Assembly: GCA_902495325.1 (NCBI GenBank) | Contig: CABUWK010000003.1 | Location: 27,166-91,165, forward strand | Direction of reading: 5' to 3' | Source of the DNA: an uncultured Acidiphilium sp. | Lineage (GTDB): Bacteria > Bacillota > Clostridia > Christensenellales > Borkfalkiaceae | Length of the DNA stretch: 64,000 nucleotides | Part shown: positions 26,344-37,055 of the stretch, one piece after another | Layout of the letters: every line of letters starts with the position of its first letter | How positions within the stretch are numbered: the stretch's first letter is position 1 | Made by a program: the position numbers and the translations under genes | Notes under the pieces: generated by a model | What the model saw: the letters and a program-made list of their open reading frames with translations, nothing else | Databases searched by the model: none | Told to the model about the DNA's origin: nothing

Positions 26344-27066
26344 TCAGAGAAGACTTGCCGCCTCATCGTCCACGACAACCGTGCAATCGGGATGAAGCTG
26401 CAGAACGCTTGCCGGAAGCTGTTCGGTAACGGGACCTTTCACGAGCCCGTAAACGGCTTTCGCCTTGTTTTTGCCGTTTGCGAGAATGACGATTTTTTTC
26501 GCGTTCATGATATTTTTCAACCCCATCGTAAACGCCTGACGAGGAACGTCTTCGATACGGGCAAACAGGCGGGAATTATCCCTGATCGTGCTTTCGGTAA
26601 GATCCACGATATGCGTTTCGCTCCCGAAGGGCGTGCCCGGTTCGTTGAAGGCGATATGTCCGTTCGATCCGATTCCGAGAACCTGAACGCTCTGTTGCAT
26701 TTCGTGGAGAAGCGCGTTATATCTTTCGCATTCCTTTTCGCGATCCGCAGCTTTCCCGTTTTCGATATTGGTATTCTTTCTGTCGATATCGAGAGAATCG
26801 AAAAGATTTTTGCACATGAAATACACATAGCTCTGATCGCTCGTCTCGTCAAGCCCGGCGTATTCGTCGAGATTGACGGTGCGGACGTTGCGATAGCTCG
26901 TTCCGTTTTCTTTGTGGTCGCGGATCATTTCGCGATACATGCCGATCGGCGTGGAACCGGTCGCAAGCCCGAGAACGGCATCCGGATCGGCTTTCACGAC
27001 ACCAAGCACGATCTTTGCGGCTTCCCTGCTCATTTCCTCATAATTTTTCGTAACGATAACTTTCAT
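26344..27066 (-). CDS. nagB: Glucosamine-6-phosphate deaminase
   Basis: 240 residues, the usual Firmicute NagB length, from the ATG behind GGAAGGAGATTG. Motifs: LGLATGSTPIGMY (phosphate loop), TVNLDEYAGL with the active-site Asp, and VLGIGSNGHIAFNEPGTPF with Asn, His and Glu. It converts glucosamine-6-phosphate to fructose-6-phosphate and ammonia. It lies between the kinase-like gene and nagA and shares their transcript. Confidence 0.96.
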   Translation of the reverse strand: MKVIVTKNYEEMSREAAKIVLGVVKADPDAVLGLATGSTPIGMYREMIRDHKENGTSYRNVRTVNLDEYAGLDETSDQSYVYFMCKNLFDSLDIDRKNTNIENGKAADREKECERYNALLHEMQQSVQVLGIGSNGHIAFNEPGTPFGSETHIVDLTESTIRDNSRLFARIEDVPRQAFTMGLKNIMNAKKIVILANGKNKAKAVYGLVKGPVTEQLPASVLQLHPDCTVVVDDEAASLL

Positions 27067-27130
27067 ATTTTCAATCTCCTTCCGTGCAGGAAAAGGATAA
27101 CCAAGCCCTTTTCCGGCATCCGCTTTTCGT

Positions 27131-28501
27131 TTATTTTGTTTTTTTCGATTCCGCCAGAGACGCCGCCGCAATGCTCTGCCCCACCCTGCGGTTGGTTTCG
27201 TCCGGCATTTCGAGGCGGAAGGAAAGCTCGGGATATTCCGCTTTCAGCACTTCGTTCGCCTTTTCGAGAATGATCGTGCCGCCTTCGCCGCTCGTTACTC
27301 TGCCAAGCAGAAGAACGTGCCTGATCTCATAAAACATGGCGTAGAACGGAAGGGTATACCCGAGATAAATACCGATATCCTCATAGATCCTGCGGGCAAA
27401 TTCGCTTCCCTCTTTCATCTCTTTCTGGATCGCTTTCAGCTTTTCCGCCGGGGTAAGCCCCTGTTCAAACACATATCCGCCGTTTTCGGCAAGTTTGATC
27501 ACGCTGTCCTGCGAAAAATATTTCACGCCGCAACCGTAATCTCCGCTCCATTCGTCCACCATGGAATCGCGGTTATAATCGACGGGAACGAACGCCAGTT
27601 CGGAAAGCCAGCCGTTCAGCTTGCCTTCGGCGTTGATATACCCGACCGCTTCGCTCGTGCCCATCGCAATGCCGAGAACGTCGTTATCGCCGAGATCGAT
27701 CGCGCCGGCAAGAGCGGTCACGTCGCCGTCGTTCGCGACGACAAGGGGAATATCTCCCATTTCCTTCGCCACGTCGATATACATGTTTTTTACTTTCTTA
27801 TCGAAATCTTCTTCGCCGACCTTAAGGAAAAGCGAAGCGACCATGATCTTATTGTTAATGTATACCCCTGCGCTCGAAACGCCGATCGCGTCCACACGAG
27901 GCATTTTCGAAGCGGCGGTTTTCATGGCTTTTAAAATTTCCGCCTTGTGATAATCGGGGTTCGGCTCCGTTTTCGGATGCCACACAACCTCTTCGCTGTA
28001 AACCACTTTTCCGTCTACGACCGCGCTTACTTTTCTGTCGCTGCCGCCGGCATCGAACCCGATGCGGCATCCGTCCAGATGTCCGCCGACGGAAAGAGAG
28101 CATACCTTCTTTTCGGGGAAAGTCTTCTCGTCGCAGAAAATCACTTCAAACGGCTTTTCGTAAACTCTTTCCATAAAGCCCTTATCGAAGGCACGGATCC
28201 CGTTTGCCGTATAAGCCTTTGCGATAAATTCGTATATTTCCTTATCGCCGCAGATATAAATTTTATATCCGCCAACCACCCACAGCACGGCTTTGATAAG
28301 GCGTTCCGCCATGCGGAAGTTTTCTTCCCTACCCTCTGCAAATGCAAAAACATTGTAGGAAAATATATAATTGTAACCGTCGTTTCTTTCCACGCATACG
28401 GAAAGTTTTTTTCCGCCCTCTTTGTTTACTTTTTCTTCATAGCTTTTATATTCCGCGTAAATCGGTCTGAACGCGGGATCGAAATGGGGAACGAATTTCA
28501 T
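27131..28501 (-). CDS. ASKHA-fold sugar kinase (BadF/ROK-like), probable amino-sugar kinase
   Basis: 456 residues starting at the ATG preceded by AAAGGAGA. About 180 N-terminal residues are unassigned. Then an actin-like ATPase core follows: CRIGFDAGGSDRKVSAVVDG (phosphate-1 loop), VVANDGDVTALAGAID (catalytic Asp region) and LGIAMGTSEAVGYIN (phosphate-2). As the first gene before nagB and nagA it most likely phosphorylates GlcNAc or a related amino sugar. The unusual N-terminal extension and the weak family signature leave the exact substrate open. Confidence 0.75.
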   Translation of the reverse strand: MKFVPHFDPAFRPIYAEYKSYEEKVNKEGGKKLSVCVERNDGYNYIFSYNVFAFAEGREENFRMAERLIKAVLWVVGGYKIYICGDKEIYEFIAKAYTANGIRAFDKGFMERVYEKPFEVIFCDEKTFPEKKVCSLSVGGHLDGCRIGFDAGGSDRKVSAVVDGKVVYSEEVVWHPKTEPNPDYHKAEILKAMKTAASKMPRVDAIGVSSAGVYINNKIMVASLFLKVGEEDFDKKVKNMYIDVAKEMGDIPLVVANDGDVTALAGAIDLGDNDVLGIAMGTSEAVGYINAEGKLNGWLSELAFVPVDYNRDSMVDEWSGDYGCGVKYFSQDSVIKLAENGGYVFEQGLTPAEKLKAIQKEMKEGSEFARRIYEDIGIYLGYTLPFYAMFYEIRHVLLLGRVTSGEGGTIILEKANEVLKAEYPELSFRLEMPDETNRRVGQSIAAASLAESKKTK

Positions 28502-28534
28502 TGTGTGTCTCCTTTGTTTCCTTTTGTCTGCCAC

Positions 28535-28580
28535 AGGCGATCGTGCCTGAACCCGATCGCCTGAGGATAACTATATTATA
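28535..28580 (-). promoter_or_regulatory. Promoter -10 and leader inverted repeat of the nag operon
   Basis: On minus, TATAAT (28580-28575) has no good -35 box at 17 bases, which fits an activator-dependent promoter. Just downstream, AGGCGATCG and CGATCGCCT (28535-28543, 28554-28562) form a perfect nine-base inverted repeat in the leader, an operator or RNA hairpin candidate. Confidence 0.55.
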
Positions 28581-28659
28581 GTCCTTTTCCCGCAAAAGGG
28601 ATAGTCATAATAATTCCGATAATTTATTCTATCTTTCACAAAATAAATCGAAAAATATA

Positions 28660-28688
28660 TTGCAAAAACAGAAAAAAGGATGTATAAT
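28660..28688 (+). promoter_or_regulatory. Sigma-A promoter of second araC-type gene
   Basis: TTGCAA (28660-28665), 17 bases and TATAAT (28683-28688), 44 bases before the ATG. Confidence 0.82.
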
Positions 28689-28732
28689 AAAACGGAGACG
28701 ATCGAAGATACCGATCGGAAGGGAGAACGGCG

Positions 28733-29614
28733 ATGGAAAACAAAACGTTTTACATGTATAAGATCTCGAACATGTTCAGCATTTCGAAAATCGTGACCAT
28801 CCACTATCAGAAACTGTTGAAAAACTATGTTTACCCTGCGGAAAAGCACGATTTCTGGGAATTGATCTATTGTGACAAAAATCAGCTTTACATCACGGTG
28901 GACAGCGAAAAGAAACTGCTGGAAAAAGGCGAAGTGATCTTTATCGCCCCGGACGTTCCGCATTCTGTGGAAGGAGATAACGAACACGACAGCAACATTT
29001 TTATCGTGAGTTTCGTATGCAAATCGAAAACGATGTCTTATTTCAGAGACAAACTTTTCGGCGTGCCCGAAAACCTCCGGTTTCTTCTCTCGTCCGTCAT
29101 GACGGAAGCGAAACACACCTTCCGCATCCCCGATTTCAACCCGGACCTTCCCGGACTCGAACTGTTGCCGAACCCAAACCTCGGCGGCGCGCAGATCATC
29201 AGAAACGATCTCGAGAAATTTCTGATCACCCTCGTGCGGGTGGAGACGGCAAAGCCGACTTCTTCCGAAATTTTCATCTCGAAGGCGGAGGATTCCGACG
29301 CCTTAGAGGACGAAATCGTGAATATTCTCGAGCAGAACGTTTACGGAAAAATTTCTCTCGACGATCTTTCCCGCCAGCTGCATTACGGCAAAACGACCAT
29401 ATGCAACACCTTCAAGAAAAAAACGGGAAAATCGGTGATCGGATATTATCTCGAACTTAAAATCGACGAAGCAAAAAAACTGATCCGCGAGAACAAGAGT
29501 TTTTCCGAAGCGGCGTCTCTTCTGAATTTCGATTCTCTCCCCCACTTTACGAAAACGTTCAAAAGGGTCACGTCCATGACCCCGCGTGAATACAAAAACA
29601 GCATTTTAAACTGA
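28733..29614 (+). CDS. AraC-family transcriptional regulator (amino-sugar operon)
   Basis: 293 residues. The N-terminal cupin-type sensing domain (EKHDFWELIYCDKNQLYITV, then IFIAPDVPHSVEGD) is followed by a C-terminal double helix-turn-helix (ISLDDLSRQLHYGKTTICNTF and SFSEAASLLNFDSLPHFTKTF) ending MTPREYK. It is divergent from the kinase-nagB-nagA operon, which lacks a NagR/GntR regulator nearby, so it is the likely controller. The effector is not known. Confidence 0.93.
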   Translation: MENKTFYMYKISNMFSISKIVTIHYQKLLKNYVYPAEKHDFWELIYCDKNQLYITVDSEKKLLEKGEVIFIAPDVPHSVEGDNEHDSNIFIVSFVCKSKTMSYFRDKLFGVPENLRFLLSSVMTEAKHTFRIPDFNPDLPGLELLPNPNLGGAQIIRNDLEKFLITLVRVETAKPTSSEIFISKAEDSDALEDEIVNILEQNVYGKISLDDLSRQLHYGKTTICNTFKKKTGKSVIGYYLELKIDEAKKLIRENKSFSEAASLLNFDSLPHFTKTFKRVTSMTPREYKNSILN

Positions 29615-29647
29615 CAGGATACCGGTTCAAAATCGCGTCGAACAATA

Positions 29648-29687
29648 AAAACAAGCCGATAATCGACTTATCGGCTTGTTTTTTATT
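29648..29687. terminator. Terminator between araC-type gene and DUF368 gene
   Basis: ACAAGCCGATAA, loop TCGACT, TTATCGGCTTGT, then TTTTTTATTTT on plus. Convergent genes flank it. It shares its apex with the terminator at 21757. Confidence 0.9.
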
Positions 29688-29712
29688 TTATGATCATTCG
29701 TCTGTTTTATGA

Positions 29713-30735
29713 TTATTCGTCTTTTCCGCGCTCTATCACCACAAGGCGATAGGACGCAAACATGCCGCCCGCAAACAGAACGATACCGAGCAGAAGTTCC
29801 CAGATACGGAACCCGCCGTTTACCCAATCCTGATATACGGCATACATATCGGGGTTGAAAAACATCGTGACGGCAGATCCGAGCGAAAGCCCGGCGACTG
29901 TGAAAAACGTCGGCGCTCTTTTTTTGGAAAGAAGACCGGATAAAAATCTGGAAAACGTGAGAAGCCCCGCAAGGAAACCGACGATCAGGCACACATACAC
30001 GATAAACACCTGCGGAGACGATTTCCAGTAAGTAATGCTGACGGAAGCCATCAGCGGGGCAAAATATCCGAACATCATCAGAAGCGCCGTTGCGGACAAT
30101 CCGGGAACAACCTGCGTGATCGCGACCGCATAACCGAGCGCAAGGAAAAGGATATAATGTCCGACCGAAAGATTTTCGAGCGAGCGTTCCCCCGTGATCA
30201 GAAACACGGAAAGAACGGCTACCGCGACGGGCACGAGAAATCCCGCGGCAAACAATGCCTTTCTCTGCGGCGTAGCGCGTTCTCCTTTGAACTGATCGGT
30301 CACGGCGGGGAAAGCCCCGATCATCAGCCCGGCAAACAACGCAACGACGGCAAACGGCAATATTTCAAGCAGATATCTCACGCTGAAAAAACCGCCCGCA
30401 ACGCCGATCACCGCCCCGATCGCGATCGGAATCAGAAATTTAACGCATTTTTTAAACCGTTTCAGCAGGTTGCCGAACGCATATAATAACTTTTCGTACA
30501 GGCGGAATATGATGGCAACCGCCGATCCGCTCACACCGGGAACGATGATCGCAAGTCCGATAAAAAAACCGAGCAACCCGCCTTTCGCGACTTCTTTCCC
30601 GTCGCGGTAACGAAGATCGAGTTCTTCGCTTTCCGCCCCGTCTCTCTTTTCTTCGCCCGCCGCAGGATCCGGATTGTCACACCCGCAATCCCCGCGCGCG
30701 GCGGTATTTTTATTCTTATTTTCGTTTTCCGTCAT
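29713..30735 (-). CDS. DUF368 membrane protein (PopT-type undecaprenyl-phosphate transporter)
   Basis: 340 residues from the ATG with AGGAGA upstream; a start 57 bases earlier lacks such a site. After a charged cytoplasmic tail, the family signature GGLLGFFIGLAIIVPGVSG leads into eight or more hydrophobic segments, with a second internal motif ITQVVPGLSATALL. DUF368 proteins were recently linked to recycling of undecaprenyl phosphate across the membrane; that role is assigned here by family only. The gene is likely monocistronic, downstream of gyrA. Confidence 0.88.
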   Translation of the reverse strand: MTENENKNKNTAARGDCGCDNPDPAAGEEKRDGAESEELDLRYRDGKEVAKGGLLGFFIGLAIIVPGVSGSAVAIIFRLYEKLLYAFGNLLKRFKKCVKFLIPIAIGAVIGVAGGFFSVRYLLEILPFAVVALFAGLMIGAFPAVTDQFKGERATPQRKALFAAGFLVPVAVAVLSVFLITGERSLENLSVGHYILFLALGYAVAITQVVPGLSATALLMMFGYFAPLMASVSITYWKSSPQVFIVYVCLIVGFLAGLLTFSRFLSGLLSKKRAPTFFTVAGLSLGSAVTMFFNPDMYAVYQDWVNGGFRIWELLLGIVLFAGGMFASYRLVVIERGKDE

Positions 30736-30800
30736 TCCGATCTCTCCTGCCATAAAAGATTTTACGAATTTTTCGCCGTTAAAACTTAACAAGTTTCGCT

Positions 30801-30840
30801 AAAATGCCGCGAAGTACGACCCCGTATTCCGCGGCATTTT
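30801..30840 (-). terminator. Terminator after gyrA
   Basis: AAAATGCCGCG pairs with CGCGGCATTTT across an 18-base loop directly after the gyrA stop. The T tail is only four bases. Confidence 0.75.
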
Positions 30841-30847
30841 GCCTGTT

Positions 30848-33547
30848 TTATTCTTCCGTTGTCTCTTCGGTCAAGCCTTCGCCCGCAACGCTTTCCGCAT
30901 TGCCGGTCCCGTCTTCGTCTTCCGATCCGTCAGATCCTTCCTCGCCTTCCGGAAGCTCTTCTTCCTCGTCCTCATGCGGGGCGATTGCAACAGACGCGAT
31001 CTCCGATCCGTCAAGCCGCATGACTTTTACGCCCTGCGTATCTCTGCCGATCAGCGAGATCTCGTCCACCTGCATGCGGATCGCAACGCCGCCGGAAGAG
31101 ATCATCATGAGATCTTCCCCTTCATGGACGGGTTTGATTCCGACCAGTGAGCCCGTCTTTTCGTTGAAAGTACCCGCCTTGATACCTTTCCCCGCTCTCG
31201 ACTGCAAGCGGTAATCGTCGATCAGACTGCGTTTTCCGTAGCCATTCGAAGATATGGTAACGATGGTATCGCCCGGCTGAATGACGGTCATATCGATCAC
31301 GTAATCGCCTTCGGAAAGATCCATCGATCTTACGCCCTGCGTATCTCTGCCCATCGGGCGGACGTCGTGTTCGCTGAAGCGGATACACTTGCCTTCGTGC
31401 GAACCGATGAGAACTTCGTCGTCGCCGCTCGTCAGCTCGACAGAGATGAGTTCGTCTCCGGGAAGAAGACTGATCGCGATCTTTCCGCCTTTGCGGATGG
31501 AATCGAATTCGGAAAGCGCGGTCTTCTTGATGAGCCCGAACTTCGTAGCCATCATGATGTAGCCGCCTTTATTTTCGCCGTTCTCTTCCGTTAAAGTATC
31601 TTCGACCGGCGTTTCTTCAACTGCAGAAACTTCGGTTTCCGTCGTTTCTCCGATTTCTTCTTCGGGAAGCGCGGAACCGCACGTAAGATCCTTTCTCGGA
31701 ATAACCGCCGTAATGCGCTCGCCGTTGTCGATCTGAATCAGATTGACGATCGCTCTGCCCCTTGCCACTTTCTGCCCTTCCGGGACCTCGTACGCCTTGA
31801 TACGGTACACTTTACCGAGCGAGCTGAAGAACAGCAGATCGTCGTGCGTGGAGCAGATAAACATGCTCTTCACGAAATCTTCGTCCTTTGCCTTGTGCGC
31901 CGTGACCCCTCTGCCGCCGCGGCGTTGCGCCTTGCACTCTTTCGTCGCGATGCGTTTGATGTATCCCATGTTCGTGAGGGAGATAACGACGTCCTCTCTC
32001 TCGATAAGATCCGCTTCGCCGATGTCGGCAAAATCGGTGGAGATCTCCGTCTTTCTCGGGGTGGGATAGCGGTTTTTGATATCGAGAAGGTCGTTTCTGA
32101 CGATCGCGCGCACTCTTTCGGGTTTTGCGAGAATGTCTTCGTAATCGGCGATCAGGGCGTCCAGCTGGCGAAGTTCTTCGTTCAGCTTTTCCACTTCCAT
32201 GGAAGTAAGTCTCTGGAGACGCATATCGAGGATCGCCTGCGCCTGCTTGTCGTCGAGAAGGAAACTCTCTTCGAGTTGTCTCATCGCGTCGTCTTTGTCC
32301 TTACTGCGCTTGATAATGGCGATCACCTCGTCGATGTTCGCAAGGGCGATCACGAGACCTTTTACGATGTGTTCCCTTTCTTTCGTTCTCGCTAAATCGT
32401 ATTTCGTTCTTCTCTCGATCACGTCGATCTGATGCGCGACGTAATGCGTGAGGATCTCTTTTAAGTTGAGGATCTTCGGATCGGTGCCGACGAGCGCAAG
32501 AAGAATGATACCGTCGGAAACCTGAAGATTCGTCTGTTTGTACAGGGTGTTGAGAACGACCTGCGCGTTCGCGTCCTTCTTGATCTCGATGACGACGCGC
32601 ATCCCGTGACGGTCGGATTCGTCGTTGATGTTGGAAATGCCTTCCAGCTTTTTGTTCTTGACGTAATCGGCGATCGTTTCGATGAGTTTCTGTTTGTTGA
32701 CCTGATAAGGAAGTTCGGTCACGATGATACGTTCTCTCGTGCCGTTGTTGAAATCTTCGATTTCGCATTTCGCGCGGAGAACGATATTCCCTCTTCCGGT
32801 GCGATAGGCATTGCGGATGCCGCTTCTGCCCATGATGATACCGCCCGTCGGGAAATCGGGCGCGGGAATATATCTGATAAGTTCGTCGACCGTGATATCC
32901 GGGTTATCGATCAGGGCGATCGTACCGTCGATCACTTCGCCGAGGTTATGGGGCGGAATGTTCGTCGCCATGCCGACGGCGATGCCGTCCGCGCCGTTCA
33001 CGAGAAGATTCGGATATCTTGCGGGCAGAACGACGGGCTGCATTCTCGTATCGTCGAAGTTGGGATAAAAGTCGACCGTTTCCTTATCGATCTCGCGAAG
33101 CATTTCGAGCGCCATTTTGCTCATTCTCGCTTCGGTATAACGATAAGCGGCGGCAGGGTCGCCGTCGACGGAACCGAAGTTTCCGTGCCCGTCCACAAGG
33201 GGCATATTGATGGAGAAATCCTGCGCGAGACGAACGAGCGCGTCGTAAACGGAGCTGTCGCCGTGCGGGTGATATTTACCGAGCACGTCGCCGACGATGG
33301 TCGCGCACTTTTTGTACGCTTTGTCCGGCGTGAGCCCGAGTTCGTTCATGGAATATAAAATTCTTCTGTGCACGGGCTTCAAGCCGTCGCGCACGTCGGG
33401 GATCGCCCTCGAACGGTTTACGCACATCGCGTAGTCGATAAAGCTCTGTTTCAGCTCTTTATCCACTTCGATGTCGATGATCTTTGTCATTTCGAGCGTT
33501 TTACGGAATTCGTCCGTAAGCGCCTGATCGAATTCTTTCTTAGCCAT
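30848..33547 (-). CDS. gyrA: DNA gyrase subunit A
   Basis: 899 residues. The breakage-reunion domain has the catalytic Tyr in [11 protein letters not shown] (about Tyr137). The quinolone region reads [19 protein letters not shown]: Ser and Asp occupy the positions of E. coli Ser83 and Asp87, so no classical resistance change is present. The gyrase-specific box QRRGGRG confirms GyrA rather than ParC, followed by the six-bladed C-terminal pinwheel, interrupted by a Glu/Thr-rich insert near residue 640-660, and an acidic tail. It forms A2B2 gyrase with the product of gyrB, whose stop is 11 bases upstream. Confidence 0.98.
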   Translation of the reverse strand: MAKKEFDQALTDEFRKTLEMTKIIDIEVDKELKQSFIDYAMCVNRSRAIPDVRDGLKPVHRRILYSMNELGLTPDKAYKKCATIVGDVLGKYHPHGDSSVYDALVRLAQDFSINMPLVDGHGNFGSVDGDPAAAYRYTEARMSKMALEMLREIDKETVDFYPNFDDTRMQPVVLPARYPNLLVNGADGIAVGMATNIPPHNLGEVIDGTIALIDNPDITVDELIRYIPAPDFPTGGIIMGRSGIRNAYRTGRGNIVLRAKCEIEDFNNGTRERIIVTELPYQVNKQKLIETIADYVKNKKLEGISNINDESDRHGMRVVIEIKKDANAQVVLNTLYKQTNLQVSDGIILLALVGTDPKILNLKEILTHYVAHQIDVIERRTKYDLARTKEREHIVKGLVIALANIDEVIAIIKRSKDKDDAMRQLEESFLLDDKQAQAILDMRLQRLTSMEVEKLNEELRQLDALIADYEDILAKPERVRAIVRNDLLDIKNRYPTPRKTEISTDFADIGEADLIEREDVVISLTNMGYIKRIATKECKAQRRGGRGVTAHKAKDEDFVKSMFICSTHDDLLFFSSLGKVYRIKAYEVPEGQKVARGRAIVNLIQIDNGERITAVIPRKDLTCGSALPEEEIGETTETEVSAVEETPVEDTLTEENGENKGGYIMMATKFGLIKKTALSEFDSIRKGGKIAISLLPGDELISVELTSGDDEVLIGSHEGKCIRFSEHDVRPMGRDTQGVRSMDLSEGDYVIDMTVIQPGDTIVTISSNGYGKRSLIDDYRLQSRAGKGIKAGTFNEKTGSLVGIKPVHEGEDLMMISSGGVAIRMQVDEISLIGRDTQGVKVMRLDGSEIASVAIAPHEDEEEELPEGEEGSDGSEDEDGTGNAESVAGEGLTEETTEE

Positions 33548-33558
33548 GCGTCCCTCCC

Positions 33559-35469
<1,911 letters not shown>

Positions 35470-35561
35470 TCACTCCTTCGTCTTTGATACCCCGATATCG
35501 TATAACCGACCCTCGGTTGGCGGAAACGGACGGAATTTCCGATCGTTTCCCTGATATACCT

Positions 35562-35590
35562 ATTATATATCAAAACAAAAAATAAGTAAA
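35562..35590 (-). promoter_or_regulatory. Sigma-A promoter of gyrB-gyrA
   Basis: On minus, TTTACT (35590-35585), 17 bases and TATAAT (35567-35562), about 96 bases before the gyrB ATG. Confidence 0.78.
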
Positions 35591-35624
35591 GCGAATCGGG
35601 GCATTTTCCGTTTTTTGTGCAAAG

Positions 35625-35670
35625 GAAAAAATAAAGAAAACGCGGGAACGGCATCGCTCGTTCCCGCGGA
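35625..35670 (-). terminator. Terminator after gdhA
   Basis: CGCGGGAACG and CGTTCCCGCG flank a short loop and are followed on minus by TTTTCTTTATTTTTT. Confidence 0.88.
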
Positions 35671-35704
35671 AGATTTTTCTTCTTTTTCGTTTCCGGAAAC
35701 CCCT

Positions 35705-36973
35705 TTATTTCAGCAGGGAAACGACTTCCGACAGACGGGACAACGCCACCGCGTATGCCGCCGTGCGGAGAGAACATCCGTAAGTCGCGGAAGCGTTCCA
35801 TACCGCCGCGGAAGAAGCCGACATCTTCTTCTCGAGTTTTTCGTTCACCTCTTCTTCCGACCAGTAGAAGCCGGCGAGATTCTGCACCCATTCGAAATAG
35901 GAAACGATCACGCCGCCGCCGTTCGCAAGGATATCCGGAATGACGGTAATTCCCCGTTTTTCGAGAATTTCGTCCGCTTCGGCGGTCGTGGGTCCGTTCG
36001 CCCCTTCCGCGACATAGCGGGCTTTGATCTTTGCGGCGTTCGTGCCGTCGATCTGGTTTTCGAGAGCTGCGGGCACCAGAATATCCGCTTCCGTTTCAAG
36101 CAGTTTCTCGTTTCCCTCTTTCCCGGCGACAAAAACCGTTCCGTCCGTAAGAGGGTACTCCTTCAGCGACTTTTTCTTCAGCGAATATTCGCGGATCGTC
36201 TCCGAGGAAATTCCTTTTTCGTTGAAAATCGCCCCCGAACCGTCGGAAACGGCGACGAGTTTCGCCCCTTCTCTTTCCAGCAGAAGAGCGGAAACGCTGC
36301 CTACGTTTCCCTTACCCTGCACGGCGAAGGTCTTTCCTTTCAGGCTTTCGCCTTTTTTCGCAAGGATCTCGCGAAGGGCGATCATAACGCCCCTGCCCGT
36401 CGCTTCCTCTCTGCCGAGGCTTCCGCCCAGCGCGAGGGGTTTTCCCGTTACGACCGCGGGCGTGAAAGCCCCCGCCGTTTTGGAGTATTCGTCGCAGAAC
36501 CATGCCATGATCTGCCCGTTCGTGTTCACATCCGGCGCGGGAACGTCCTTCCGCGGACCCACGTCGGGCGCGATCGCCGCCGCATACGCGCGGGTCAGCC
36601 TTTCGAGTTCTCCCTTCGAAAGGTTTTTCGGATCCACGCAGATACCGCCTTTCCCGCCGCCGTACGGAATATCCGCAACGGCGCATTTCATCGTCATCCA
36701 GGCGGAAAGTGCCTTCACCTCGTCGATATCGACGTTCTGATGATAGCGGATCCCGCCTTTGTAAGGTCCTCTCAGCGAACTGTGCTGCACGCGGTAACCG
36801 CGGAAGGTGCGGAGCGTTCCGTCGTCCATGCGGACGGCAAGCGTCACGTCGATCTGTCTTTCCGGGGAAGAGAGGATCTTTAACGTCTCTTCGGAAAGAC
36901 CGATCTTTTCCGCCGTTTTTTCAAGCACGGAAAGATAATTCTCGTAAGGGTTATACTTTTTTGCGTTTTCCAT
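35705..36973 (-). CDS. gdhA: Glutamate dehydrogenase (Glu/Leu/Phe/Val family)
   Basis: 422 residues, the length of the hexameric NAD-type GDH (RocG/GudB) of Firmicutes. Substrate-binding and catalytic Lys: MKCAVADIPYGGGKGGICVD and GPRKDVPAPDVNTNGQIMAW. Rossmann domain: VQGKGNVGSVSALLLEREG. It interconverts glutamate and 2-oxoglutarate plus ammonia. It follows thrS by 82 bases on the same strand, so it may be partly co-transcribed, and ends in a strong terminator. Cofactor preference cannot be decided safely by eye. Confidence 0.95.
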   Translation of the reverse strand: MENAKKYNPYENYLSVLEKTAEKIGLSEETLKILSSPERQIDVTLAVRMDDGTLRTFRGYRVQHSSLRGPYKGGIRYHQNVDIDEVKALSAWMTMKCAVADIPYGGGKGGICVDPKNLSKGELERLTRAYAAAIAPDVGPRKDVPAPDVNTNGQIMAWFCDEYSKTAGAFTPAVVTGKPLALGGSLGREEATGRGVMIALREILAKKGESLKGKTFAVQGKGNVGSVSALLLEREGAKLVAVSDGSGAIFNEKGISSETIREYSLKKKSLKEYPLTDGTVFVAGKEGNEKLLETEADILVPAALENQIDGTNAAKIKARYVAEGANGPTTAEADEILEKRGITVIPDILANGGGVIVSYFEWVQNLAGFYWSEEEVNEKLEKKMSASSAAVWNASATYGCSLRTAAYAVALSRLSEVVSLLK

Positions 36974-37055
36974 TGCCGGTCACCTGTCCTTTTGATTTTT
37001 TTCGTTTATAAGGAGTGCCGGACCGCATAAAACGACCGGCACATCCCGACGGAGC

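Noticed and set aside
37015..37042. GTGCCGG...CCGGCAC hairpin between thrS and gdhA
   Set aside because: On the minus strand it comes after gdhA's upstream region with no T-run; it could be an mRNA structure but not a supported terminator.
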